This document shows, one piece after another, positions 12,036 to 19,447 of a stretch of DNA of 19,942 nt. The DNA comes from an uncultured Atopobiaceae bacterium (lineage in GTDB: Bacteria > Actinomycetota > Coriobacteriia > Coriobacteriales > Atopobiaceae). The number at the start of each line of letters is the position of its first letter. Within the stretch, counting starts at the first letter, position 1. The notes beneath the pieces are model-generated. The model worked only from the letters and a program-made list of their open reading frames with translations. It was not told the origin of the DNA and made no database searches. The stretch covers positions 1-19,942 of the forward strand of contig CALUJT010000011.1 of NCBI GenBank assembly GCA_944321005.1, written 5' to 3'. The position numbers were made by a program, and so were the translations under genes.

Positions 12036-14702
12036 ATGCGAATTGACTCGGGGCGCCCCTACCAGGTGCTCCTCTCCATACCCGCTGGCGAGAGGAAGGT
12101 CGAGGGCCGCATCGCCTTTCTCGACGAGGGCATCGTCCGCGTCACGGTGGACCCGACGGGCGCCTTCGCCCCGTATGCGCGCCCCGTCTCCCCGGACCAC
12201 GTGGCGCGCATTCAGGCGCAGCCGGACGACTCCCCCGTCTACGCGCATCCCGTCGCGGACGCGACCAAGAAGGACGGCGCGCTCGTCGCCCGCGCGGGCG
12301 CGACCTCCGTCCTCGTGGACGCAACCTCGGGAAGGATGACGTTTTGCCTCGGCGGCCGCGCGGTCGCGCGCGAGGCCGCGCCCCTTCGCCTGGAGGCCGA
12401 CTCCTCCACCCAGGCGCTCGAGCTCGCGCCCGGCGATCGCTTCTTCGGCGGCGGTGCGCAGAACGGGCGCGTGGACCACGCCGGCAGCGTCGTGCGCATC
12501 GTGACCACCCCCATGAACAGCAATCAGTGGGGGGACGGCGGCGTTGCCTCCCCGAGCCCGTTCTTCTGGTCGAGCTCGGGCTACGGCGTGCTGAGAAGCA
12601 CCTTCGCCCCCGGCACGTACGACTTCTGCGCCACGGGGGACGCCGTGAGCGCGACGCACGAGGACCCGGTCTTCGACGCCTACGTCTTCCTGGCCGGGCC
12701 CGGGAGCCTGCGCTCCACGGCTCAGGCGATCCTGCGCGCCTACTACAAGGTCACGGGCGCGCCCGCACTTCTCCCCGAGTTCGCCTTCTACCTGGGGCAT
12801 CTCAACGCGTACAACCGCGACGCGTGGTCCCGCGAGCCGCAAGCGGGCGCCCAGGCCTGGACGGTGCGGGGCTCGGCCCCCGCGGGCTCGCCGGGCGTCA
12901 CCCGCTACGAGCTGGGGCGGCGTCGCGGCTACGTGGTGCCGGAGGGGCACGACGCCGAGTCCCTCAACGGCGAGGACGAGGTCCTGCGCGCCTCCGCCCA
13001 GAGGTATGGCGGGCGCACCCCATACGAGTTCTCCGCCCGCGCCGTCGTGGACGAGCACGCGCGCCATGACATGCCGCTCGGCTGGATCCTCCCCAACGAC
13101 GGCTACGGCGCCGGCTACGGCCACAACGGCTACGAGATGACGGGCGGGGTGGGCGCGGGCGGCCAGAGTTCGCCCGAGCGCCTGGCGGCGATAGCGGCAA
13201 ACGTGGACAACCTCGCGTCCTTCTCGGCTTATGCCAACGAGCGGGGCGTTGAGGTGGGGCTCTGGGCGCAGTCGCAGATAACGCCCTCGCCCGACCCCTC
13301 CGTCACCTGGCAGAACCTGCGCGACTTTGACGCCGAGGTCTCGCGTGCCGGCGTGCGCGCCCTCAAGACCGACGAGGAGTGGGTGGGCGACGGCTACTCC
13401 TTTGGCCTCGACGCCACGCGCCAGGGCTACGAGACCCTGGCGGGCCTCACGGGCGAGCGCCCCTTCGTCCTCACGCTGGACGGCTGGGCGGGCACGCAGC
13501 GATATGCCGCCGTGTGGTCGGGCGACCAGGACGGCTCCGACTGGGAGTACGTCCGGATGCACGTGCCCACCTATGTGGGGCAGGGACTCTCGGGCAACCC
13601 CAACGTGGGCTCGGACCTGGACGGCATCTTCGGCGGCAGCGAGCTCGTTGCCACGCGCGACTTCCAGTGGAAGGCCCTCACGCCCGTCATGCTGGACATG
13701 GACGGCTGGGGCACGCTCCCCAAGCTGCCGTATGCCGCCGGCGACCCCCACACGGGCATCCGCCGCATGTACCTCAAGCTCAAGAGCCGCCTCATGCCGT
13801 ACCTCCTCACCTGCGCCGCCTCGGCATCGTGCGCGGAGGGCTGGGAGGGCAACGACGACCTGGCCCTGCCCATGGTGCGCTCGGTCCTGCTGGCGGACGA
13901 CGCCGCCCGCGGGGAGGATGCCGAGAAGTACGAGTTTCTCCTGGGCGACGCGCTTCTCGTGGCGCCGGTCTGGCGCGACGCGCGCGCGGACGCGGCGGGC
14001 AACGACGTCCGCGACGGCATCTACCTCCCCGGTACCGAGAAGGACGTGTGGGTGGACTGGTTCACGGGGGAGCGCTATGCCGGCGGGCGGGTGCTCGACG
14101 GCTTTGACGCGCCGCTCTGGAAGCTCCCGCTCTTCGTGCGGGAGGGCGCGATCGTGCCGTGCTGGGAGGCGCACAACAACCCCCGGCCGGCGGGGTCGCG
14201 GAATCCGCGCGGCCTGGACCGCACCCGCCGCGTGGTGGAGTTCTGGCCCGCGCCGGGCGAGAGCCGCTACGTGGCCTACGAGGACGACGGGCTCGTGGGC
14301 GGCGGACACGTGACCTGCGCCTACGTGTGCCGCGCGGAGGGCGGCGAGACGAGCCTTCTGGCCGAGCCCTCGCGTGGGGCCTGCGCGGGATATGACCCGC
14401 TGCGCGTCACGACCTTCCGTGCGACGGTGCGCTCGCGCCCGGCGGGCCTTCGCGCGTGGCTGGGCGACAAGAACCTCGAGCTCGTGGAGGTGGCGGACGC
14501 CGCGGCGCTTGCGGCGGAGCCCGCGCCGGGCACTGCGGAGTGGTGCTACGAGGAGGCGCCGGCGATCGAGACCTTTGCGCCCGCGGAGGAGCGCGCGCTC
14601 GCCGAGATGGTGGCCGGGGCCCACGGGGCGCCGCGCGTGAGCGTGCGCTTCCCGCGCGCCAACGTGTCGGAGCTCTCGCAGCGAGCGGTTCTTCTCGGCT
14701 GA
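12036..14702 (+). CDS. Glycoside hydrolase family 31 enzyme (intracellular)
   Basis: An 888-aa GH31 alpha-glycosidase-type enzyme. AGAGGAGAG ends 4 nt before the ATG at 12036. An N-terminal beta-rich domain (to about residue 230) is followed by the (beta/alpha)8 barrel. The expected nucleophile is D446 in ALKTDEEWVGDGYSFGLDA and the expected acid/base is D497 in VWSGDQDGSDWEYVRMH; GLSGNPNVGSDLDGIFGG and FQWKALTPVMLDMDGWG follow. C-terminal beta domains carry the LLVAPV..R, WVDWFTGERYAGG and PLFVREGAIVP stretches usual in GH31. No signal peptide, so it acts on imported oligosaccharides. The KTDEEWVG nucleophile region is unlike classic alpha-glucosidases or xylosidases (WxDMxE) and closer to branches that include transglucosidases, alpha-galactosidases and alpha-N-acetylgalactosaminidases, so the substrate is left open. 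The last codons are the decamer GTTCTTCTCG. Confidence 0.92.
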   Translation: MRIDSGRPYQVLLSIPAGERKVEGRIAFLDEGIVRVTVDPTGAFAPYARPVSPDHVARIQAQPDDSPVYAHPVADATKKDGALVARAGATSVLVDATSGRMTFCLGGRAVAREAAPLRLEADSSTQALELAPGDRFFGGGAQNGRVDHAGSVVRIVTTPMNSNQWGDGGVASPSPFFWSSSGYGVLRSTFAPGTYDFCATGDAVSATHEDPVFDAYVFLAGPGSLRSTAQAILRAYYKVTGAPALLPEFAFYLGHLNAYNRDAWSREPQAGAQAWTVRGSAPAGSPGVTRYELGRRRGYVVPEGHDAESLNGEDEVLRASAQRYGGRTPYEFSARAVVDEHARHDMPLGWILPNDGYGAGYGHNGYEMTGGVGAGGQSSPERLAAIAANVDNLASFSAYANERGVEVGLWAQSQITPSPDPSVTWQNLRDFDAEVSRAGVRALKTDEEWVGDGYSFGLDATRQGYETLAGLTGERPFVLTLDGWAGTQRYAAVWSGDQDGSDWEYVRMHVPTYVGQGLSGNPNVGSDLDGIFGGSELVATRDFQWKALTPVMLDMDGWGTLPKLPYAAGDPHTGIRRMYLKLKSRLMPYLLTCAASASCAEGWEGNDDLALPMVRSVLLADDAARGEDAEKYEFLLGDALLVAPVWRDARADAAGNDVRDGIYLPGTEKDVWVDWFTGERYAGGRVLDGFDAPLWKLPLFVREGAIVPCWEAHNNPRPAGSRNPRGLDRTRRVVEFWPAPGESRYVAYEDDGLVGGGHVTCAYVCRAEGGETSLLAEPSRGACAGYDPLRVTTFRATVRSRPAGLRAWLGDKNLELVEVADAAALAAEPAPGTAEWCYEEAPAIETFAPAEERALAEMVAGAHGAPRVSVRFPRANVSELSQRAVLLG
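14688..14697 (+). repeat. Decamer GTTCTTCTCG (copy 5, forward, inside CDS end)
   Basis: Exact copy that encodes the last residues (V-L-L-G) of the GH31 protein, ending 3 nt before its TGA stop. CAGCGAG (14679-14685) can pair with CTC-GCTG (14694-14701, one bulge). Confidence 0.65.
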
Positions 14703-14716
14703 CGGGCGCGTTCCCG

Positions 14717-14793
14717 CGTAGTACGCACAGTTCGGTTAAGTTTCATATATCCGCAGGTGGGTTTTTGGAGTTTCTAGAACTGTGCGTACTACG
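14717..14793. repeat. 77-nt element with 17-bp perfect inverted ends
   Basis: CGTAGTACGCACAGTTC (14717-14733) and GAACTGTGCGTACTACG (14777-14793) are perfect inverted repeats around a 43-nt AT-rich centre that contains GTTAAGTTTCATATATCC and GGTTTTTGG. It begins 14 nt after the GH31 stop. It could be a stem-loop repeat, a miniature mobile element or a regulatory hairpin; there is no U-run right after the stem. Confidence 0.8.
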
Positions 14794-14885
14794 GATGGCG
14801 CTGGCGCGTTGCGCGCCGGGGTTCGCGCGGGGTTTGTGCGGCTTGTGGACACCAAAATTTCCAGCTCAGCGGCCGCGCGATGCGC

Positions 14886-14891
14886 TATACT
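14886..14891 (+). promoter_or_regulatory. Candidate -10 box for rplM-rpsI
   Basis: TATACT, one base off consensus, 94 nt before the rplM start. The sequence after it (CTTACAGCTTTTCC) is AT-rich. No good -35 at 17 nt. Confidence 0.5.
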
Positions 14892-14936
14892 CTTACAGCT
14901 TTTCCACAGAGCCCCGTAATCTCTGACAAAAAGCGC

Positions 14937-14958
14937 GGCGGTTTGTCCAGAAGCCGCC
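14937..14958 (+). promoter_or_regulatory. Leader hairpin before rplM
   Basis: GGCGGTTT (14937-14944) pairs with AAGCCGCC (14951-14958), 8 bp including one G-U, with a 6-nt loop GTCCAG. It lies in the roughly 90-nt 5' UTR, 15 nt before the ribosome binding site. L13 operons are often autoregulated by a leader RNA; that this is such a leader is only a possibility. Confidence 0.4.
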
Positions 14959-14985
14959 ATTCAGCAGGTACGTAGGAGGAGTCAA

Positions 14986-15426
14986 GTGAAGAAGTCGACT
15001 CAGTTCGCCAAGAACGGCGAAGTCGAGCGCAAGTGGGTGCTCATCGACGCCGAGGGCGCCACGCTCGGCCGTCTGGCCACCACCGCTGCCATGATTCTTC
15101 GTGGCAAGAACAAGCCCCAGTACACCCCCAACGCCGACACCGGTGACTTCGTCGTCGTGATCAACGCCGACAAGGTCGTTCTCACGGGCGTCAAGGCCGA
15201 GCACAAGCAGTACTGGCGCTACTCCGGCTACCTCGGAGGCCTCAAGCTCGAGAGCTTCCGCGAGGCTATGGAGAAGCACCCCGAGCGCGTCATCGAGCAC
15301 GCCATCAAGGGCATGCTCCCCAAGACCACCCTCGGCCGCAAGCAGGGCATGAAGCTCAAGGTCTACGCCGGCCCCGAGCACCCGCACACGGCCCAGAACC
15401 CCGTCCAGATCGATTGGAGGGCCTAA
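14986..15426 (+). CDS. rplM: 50S ribosomal protein L13
   Basis: A 146-aa large-subunit protein binding 23S rRNA early in assembly. A strong AGGAGGAG lies 5 nt before the GTG start. Family hallmarks: [70 protein letters not shown] and [17 protein letters not shown]. The length is normal. rpsI follows 3 nt after the stop, the conserved rplM-rpsI operon. Confidence 0.99.
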   Translation: MKKSTQFAKNGEVERKWVLIDAEGATLGRLATTAAMILRGKNKPQYTPNADTGDFVVVINADKVVLTGVKAEHKQYWRYSGYLGGLKLESFREAMEKHPERVIEHAIKGMLPKTTLGRKQGMKLKVYAGPEHPHTAQNPVQIDWRA

Positions 15427-15429
15427 CCG

Positions 15430-15825
<396 letters not shown>

Positions 15826-15848
15826 GGCATACGCCAGCAAGAACCTCT

Positions 15849-15885
15849 GGGGCTCGTCGCATCCGCGGCGGGCCCCTTCTTTTTT
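15849..15885 (+). terminator. Rho-independent terminator of rplM-rpsI
   Basis: GGGGCTCGTCGC (15849-15860), loop ATCC, and GCGGCGGGCCCC (15865-15876) form a 12-bp stem with two G-U pairs, followed by TTCTTTTTT. This is the clearest terminator in the window. Confidence 0.95.
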
Positions 15886-15971
15886 ACACAACTGTAGCCG
15901 CCATCGTGCCGCCGCATGGGTAGGATGTATTCGGAAGACTCTGTCCTCACATCCGCGTGGGAGGGAACGAT

Positions 15972-17309
15972 ATGAAGTACTTCGGCACCGACGGCTTCCG
16001 CGGCCGCGCCAACGAGGGGCTCGACGTCGAGCACGCCTTCAAGATCGGCCGCTTCGTGGGCTGGTACTACGGGGCCCGCCAGGAGCGGAAGGCCCGCGTG
16101 GTGGTGGGCAAGGACACCCGTCGCTCCAGCTACATGTTCGAGTCCGCCCTCGTGGCGGGCCTCGTGGCCTCCGGCGCCGATGCCTACATGCTGCACGTCA
16201 TCCCCACGCCGGGCGTGGCCTACGAGACGGTGGACGGCCGCTTTGACTGCGGCATCATGATCTCCGCTAGCCACAACCCGTACACGGACAACGGCATCAA
16301 GCTCGTCAACGGCGAGGGCTACAAGATGGACGAGGACGTCCTCGAGCTCATCGAGTCCTACATCGACGGCGAGATTGACGTGCCCCTTGCCACCGGGGAC
16401 GCCATCGGCTGCACCGTGGACTACATGCAGGGGCGCAACCGCTACATCGCGCACCTCATCGCCAGCGCCAACTTCTCGCTCCAGGGCGTGAAGGTGGGTC
16501 TGGACTGCGCAAACGGCGCCGCGTCCTCCGTGGCCAAGCCCGTCTTCGATGCCCTGGGCGCGGACGTGCGCGTGATCAACAACAGCCCGGACGGCTTCAA
16601 CATCAACGTGGACTGCGGCTCCACCCACATCGACCGCCTGCGCCGCCACGTGGTGGAGCAGGGCCTCGACGTGGGCTTTGCCTACGACGGAGACGCGGAC
16701 CGCTGCATCGCCGTGGACGAGGCCGGCAACGTGGTGGACGGCGACCTCATCCTCTACGTCTGCGGCGTCTACCTCAACAAGCACGGCCGCCTCACGGCCG
16801 GCACCGTGGTGCCCACCGTCATGAGCAACTACGGCCTGTTCAAGGCCTTCGACGAGGCGAGCCTCTCCTACGAGACCACCGCGGTGGGCGACAAGAACGT
16901 CTATGCCTGCATGCGCGAGAACGGCTACAGCCTGGGTGGCGAGCAGTCCGGCCACATAATCTTCGGCGACATCGAGCGCACGGGCGACGGCATCATGACG
17001 TCCCTGCGCGTGATGGAGGTCTACCGTGCCGAGCGCGAGAAGCTCTCGCAGCTCTGCGCGCCCGTGAAGCTCTACCCGCAGGAGCTCGTCAACGTGCGCG
17101 TCACGGACAGGGACGCCGCGATGGCCGACGAGGCGGTCCTGGCCGCCGCCAAGGAGGCCGAGGAGTTCCTCGCCGGCCGCGGCCGCGTGCTCGTGCGCGC
17201 CTCCGGCACCGAGCCCCTGGTCCGCACGCTCGCCGAGGCCCCCACCGAGGAGCTCTGCAAGCAGGCCAACGCCATCGTCCTCAAGGCGCTGGAGCCCTAC
17301 AGGGCGTAG
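15972..17309 (+). CDS. glmM: Phosphoglucosamine mutase GlmM
   Basis: A 445-aa enzyme that interconverts glucosamine-6-P and glucosamine-1-P on the path to UDP-GlcNAc. The ATG at 15972 is chosen over the in-frame GTG at 15957 because the GTG is part of the GTGGGAGGGA ribosome binding site and GlmM proteins begin with KYFGTDGFRG. The catalytic phosphoserine is S100 in MISASHNPYTDNGIK; the Mg-binding loop is DGDADRC (D239, D241, D243); the sugar-binding loop is GGEQSGHIIF; and the phosphate-binding site is VRASGTEPLVRTL near the end. The length is standard. The next gene, glmS, makes its substrate, although the 285-nt gap with its own promoter suggests separate transcription. Confidence 0.98.
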   Translation: MKYFGTDGFRGRANEGLDVEHAFKIGRFVGWYYGARQERKARVVVGKDTRRSSYMFESALVAGLVASGADAYMLHVIPTPGVAYETVDGRFDCGIMISASHNPYTDNGIKLVNGEGYKMDEDVLELIESYIDGEIDVPLATGDAIGCTVDYMQGRNRYIAHLIASANFSLQGVKVGLDCANGAASSVAKPVFDALGADVRVINNSPDGFNINVDCGSTHIDRLRRHVVEQGLDVGFAYDGDADRCIAVDEAGNVVDGDLILYVCGVYLNKHGRLTAGTVVPTVMSNYGLFKAFDEASLSYETTAVGDKNVYACMRENGYSLGGEQSGHIIFGDIERTGDGIMTSLRVMEVYRAEREKLSQLCAPVKLYPQELVNVRVTDRDAAMADEAVLAAAKEAEEFLAGRGRVLVRASGTEPLVRTLAEAPTEELCKQANAIVLKALEPYRA

Positions 17310-17333
17310 CACGGGGGAGGCCCTTTGCGTGAT

Positions 17334-17371
17334 GGGCGCGGAGCTGGGTTCTTCTCGGCCCCGCGCCCTCT
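17334..17371 (+). terminator. Hairpin after glmM with the decamer in its loop
   Basis: GGGCGCGG (17334-17341) pairs perfectly with CCGCGCCC (17361-17368), followed by TCTTTGCC. The 19-nt loop contains the decamer GTTCTTCTCG (17348-17357). Probable terminator of glmM, with a weak U-tract. Confidence 0.55.
17348..17357 (+). repeat. Decamer GTTCTTCTCG (copy 6, forward)
   Basis: Exact copy 38 nt after the glmM stop, in the loop of an 8-bp GC hairpin, and 23 nt before the paired TTGACAG palindromes. Confidence 0.7.
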
Positions 17372-17380
17372 TTGCCCGAG

Positions 17381-17447
17381 TTGACAGTTTGCCCGGGTCA
17401 AATTGTCAAGTCAGCAACTTGACAATTTGACCCGGGCAAGCCGTCAA
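17381..17447. repeat. Paired palindromes, TTGACAGTTTG family (copy 2)
   Basis: Unit A (17381-17410, TTGACAGTTTGCCCGGG...) and unit B (17418-17447, CTTGACAATTTGACCCGGG...) are inverted copies with two mismatches and a 7-nt spacer. Unit A matches the unit at 10368-10397 in 26 of 30 bases. A degenerate further piece (CGGGCAAGTCGTCAAG) follows to about 17470. Confidence 0.85.
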
Positions 17448-17532
17448 CTGTCACGGGCAAGTCGTCAAGTCTCGGCAAGGGTTACAACATGTCGTGGTTT
17501 CCGGACGGGCTGGCGTGGCGGGCGGCGCGCAC

Positions 17533-17541
17533 TGGTACAAT
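17533..17541 (+). promoter_or_regulatory. Candidate extended -10 promoter for glmS
   Basis: TGGTACAAT is a good extended -10 (TGn-TACAAT), 53 nt before the glmS ATG. The -35 region is GC-rich and unconvincing, as is usual for extended -10 promoters. Confidence 0.55.
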
Positions 17542-17594
17542 CAGAGCACGTGACTCAAGCGCAGCTCAAACGTACCCGTCTTGAGGAGGGCCGC

Positions 17595-19445
17595 ATGTGC
17601 GGAATCGTTGGCTATACCGGGAGGGACCAGGCCGTAGGCCATCTTCTCGAGGGCCTCTCGGCCCTTGAGTACCGCGGCTACGACTCCGCCGGCGTCGAGG
17701 TCGTGGGGGCCGACGGCGCCCTCCACGGCGTCAAGTGCGCGGGTCGCGTCTCGGTCCTGAGGGAGCGCTGCGAGACCGCCAACCTCGTGGGCGGCACCGG
17801 CATCGCGCACACGCGCTGGGCCACGCACGGTGCCCCCACGGACAGGAACTCCCACCCGCACCGGGACTGCTCGGGGCGCATTGCCATCGTGCACAACGGC
17901 ATCATCGAGAACTTCCGCGAGCTGCGCTCCTATCTGGCGCGCAACGGCCACGCGCTGACATCTGACACCGACTCCGAGGTCATCGCCCACCTCATCGAGG
18001 ACGCCTGGGCGGGGCCCTGCGCGGGCGACCTCGTGACCGCCGTCCGCCACGCCGTGCGCAGGCTCCGGGGCTCGTGGGCCATCGCCGTCGTCTGCGCGGA
18101 CGCCCCGGGAGAGATCGTCTGCGCCCGCAACGGCTCGCCGCTCGTGGTGGCGTCCACGCCCGACGGGGCCTTCGCGGCCTCTGACGTGACCCCGCTCGCG
18201 GGCGTGACCTCCCGCGTCATCCAGCTGGAGAACGGGCAGCTCGCCCGGCTCCGCGCGTCCGGCGAGGTGACGGTCTTCGACGAGGAGGGCGCGCCCGTGG
18301 ACGTCCCCTCCGTCATGGACATAGACTGGGACGCCTCCGCGGCCACGCTCGGCGGCTACGCCGACTTCATGGCCAAGGAGATCGCCGAGCAGCCCGAGGC
18401 CCTCGAGCGCCTGCTCTCCGGGCGCCTGGGCGAGAAGGGCATCGTCCTGGACGAGCTCTCCATGAGCGAGAAGGACCTCGCGGACGTGGACCTCGTCTAC
18501 CTCATAGCCTGCGGGACGTCCTATCACGTGGGCCTCATTGCCCGCACCCTCATCCAGACCTGGGCAAAGGTGCCCGTCATCTGCGACTTTGCCTCCGAGT
18601 TCAACTACGAGCGGGACGTCCTGGTGACGCCGCACACCCTCTGCGTGGTCATCACGCAGTCCGGCGAGACCGCGGACACGCTCACGGCCGCCCGGCGCAT
18701 GAGGGGGATGGGCTGCAAGGTCTTCGCGGTAACCAACGTGCTCGGCTCCACCGCCGCGCGCGAGGCCGACGGCGTCCTCTACGTCCAGGCGGGCCCGGAG
18801 GTGTGCGTCGCCTCCACGAAGGCCTACACGGCGCAGATGGTGGCGAGCGCCCTCCTGGCCCTTCGCCTCGCGCAGGCCAGGGGCGAGATGGAGCTTCCCG
18901 AGGTGGGGCGCCACTACCGCGACCTCTGCGCGCTCCCGGACCTCATTCGCGAGGTCATCTCCCGCTCCTGGCAGGACAAGCGCGCCGCCGCGGTCTTCCG
19001 CCGCGCGCACTCCGCCCTCTTCCTGGGCAGGGGCGTCAACGCCACCACCGCCTCCGAGGGAGCCCTCAAGCTCAAGGAGATAAGCTACCTGCACGCGGAG
19101 GCCTATCCCGCGGGCGAGATGAAGCACGGCCCCATAGCCCTTCTCGAGCCCGGCTTTCCCGTGGTGGCCATCGTGCCGGCGGACCGGGTCCACGACAAGA
19201 CGGTCTCCAACATCCAGGAGGTCATCGCCCGCGGCGCCGCCTGCGTGGCCGTTGCCACGGATGGGGACGAGGACGTGGCCTCGCTCGTGGAGCACGTGCT
19301 CTGGATCCCCCCGGTGGGAGACGAGCTGCTCGTGCCCATCGTGGCCGTCGTGCACCTGCAGATGCTCGCCCGCTACGTCGCGCGGACGCGCGGCTGCGAC
19401 GTGGACAAGCCGCGCAACCTGGCCAAGTCTGTGACGGTGGAGTAG
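17595..19445 (+). CDS. glmS: Glutamine--fructose-6-phosphate aminotransferase (isomerizing) GlmS
   Basis: A 616-aa enzyme making glucosamine-6-P from fructose-6-P and glutamine, the entry step to UDP-GlcNAc. The ATG at 17595 is fixed by GAGGAGGG 4 nt upstream and by MCGIVGY: Cys2 becomes the N-terminal nucleophile after Met removal. The N-terminal glutaminase domain has EYRGYDSAGVEV, HTRWATHGAPTDRNSHPH and VHNGIIENF. Two SIS isomerase domains follow, with YLIACGTSYHVGL, VVITQSGETADTL, EVCVASTKAYTAQ and SEGALKLKEISYLHAEAYPAGEMKHGP; the end is DVDKPRNLAKSVTVE. The length is normal (E. coli 609). No glmS ribozyme is recognised upstream. acpS starts 2 nt after the stop, so the two are probably co-transcribed. 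Confidence 0.98.
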   Translation: MCGIVGYTGRDQAVGHLLEGLSALEYRGYDSAGVEVVGADGALHGVKCAGRVSVLRERCETANLVGGTGIAHTRWATHGAPTDRNSHPHRDCSGRIAIVHNGIIENFRELRSYLARNGHALTSDTDSEVIAHLIEDAWAGPCAGDLVTAVRHAVRRLRGSWAIAVVCADAPGEIVCARNGSPLVVASTPDGAFAASDVTPLAGVTSRVIQLENGQLARLRASGEVTVFDEEGAPVDVPSVMDIDWDASAATLGGYADFMAKEIAEQPEALERLLSGRLGEKGIVLDELSMSEKDLADVDLVYLIACGTSYHVGLIARTLIQTWAKVPVICDFASEFNYERDVLVTPHTLCVVITQSGETADTLTAARRMRGMGCKVFAVTNVLGSTAAREADGVLYVQAGPEVCVASTKAYTAQMVASALLALRLAQARGEMELPEVGRHYRDLCALPDLIREVISRSWQDKRAAAVFRRAHSALFLGRGVNATTASEGALKLKEISYLHAEAYPAGEMKHGPIALLEPGFPVVAIVPADRVHDKTVSNIQEVIARGAACVAVATDGDEDVASLVEHVLWIPPVGDELLVPIVAVVHLQMLARYVARTRGCDVDKPRNLAKSVTVE

Positions 19446-19447
19446 CC

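Noticed and set aside
11997..14624. 875-aa open frame on the minus strand over the GH31 gene
   Set aside because: It is a shadow of the GC-rich third positions of GH31: no family motif, no ribosome binding site, and the + strand product is clearly a GH31 enzyme. The same applies to the long minus frames over ftsE, ftsX, rnr, glmM and glmS.
14900..14908. DnaA box TTTTCCACA in the rplM leader
   Set aside because: A single site one base off consensus, with no cluster, no AT-rich unwinding region and no replication genes nearby. Most likely chance.
17310..17594. glmS ribozyme upstream of glmS
   Set aside because: The 285-nt gap is filled by a hairpin, the paired TTGACAG palindromes and an extended -10 promoter only 53 nt before the start. 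I see no ribozyme core, and these ribozymes are mainly known from Firmicutes.
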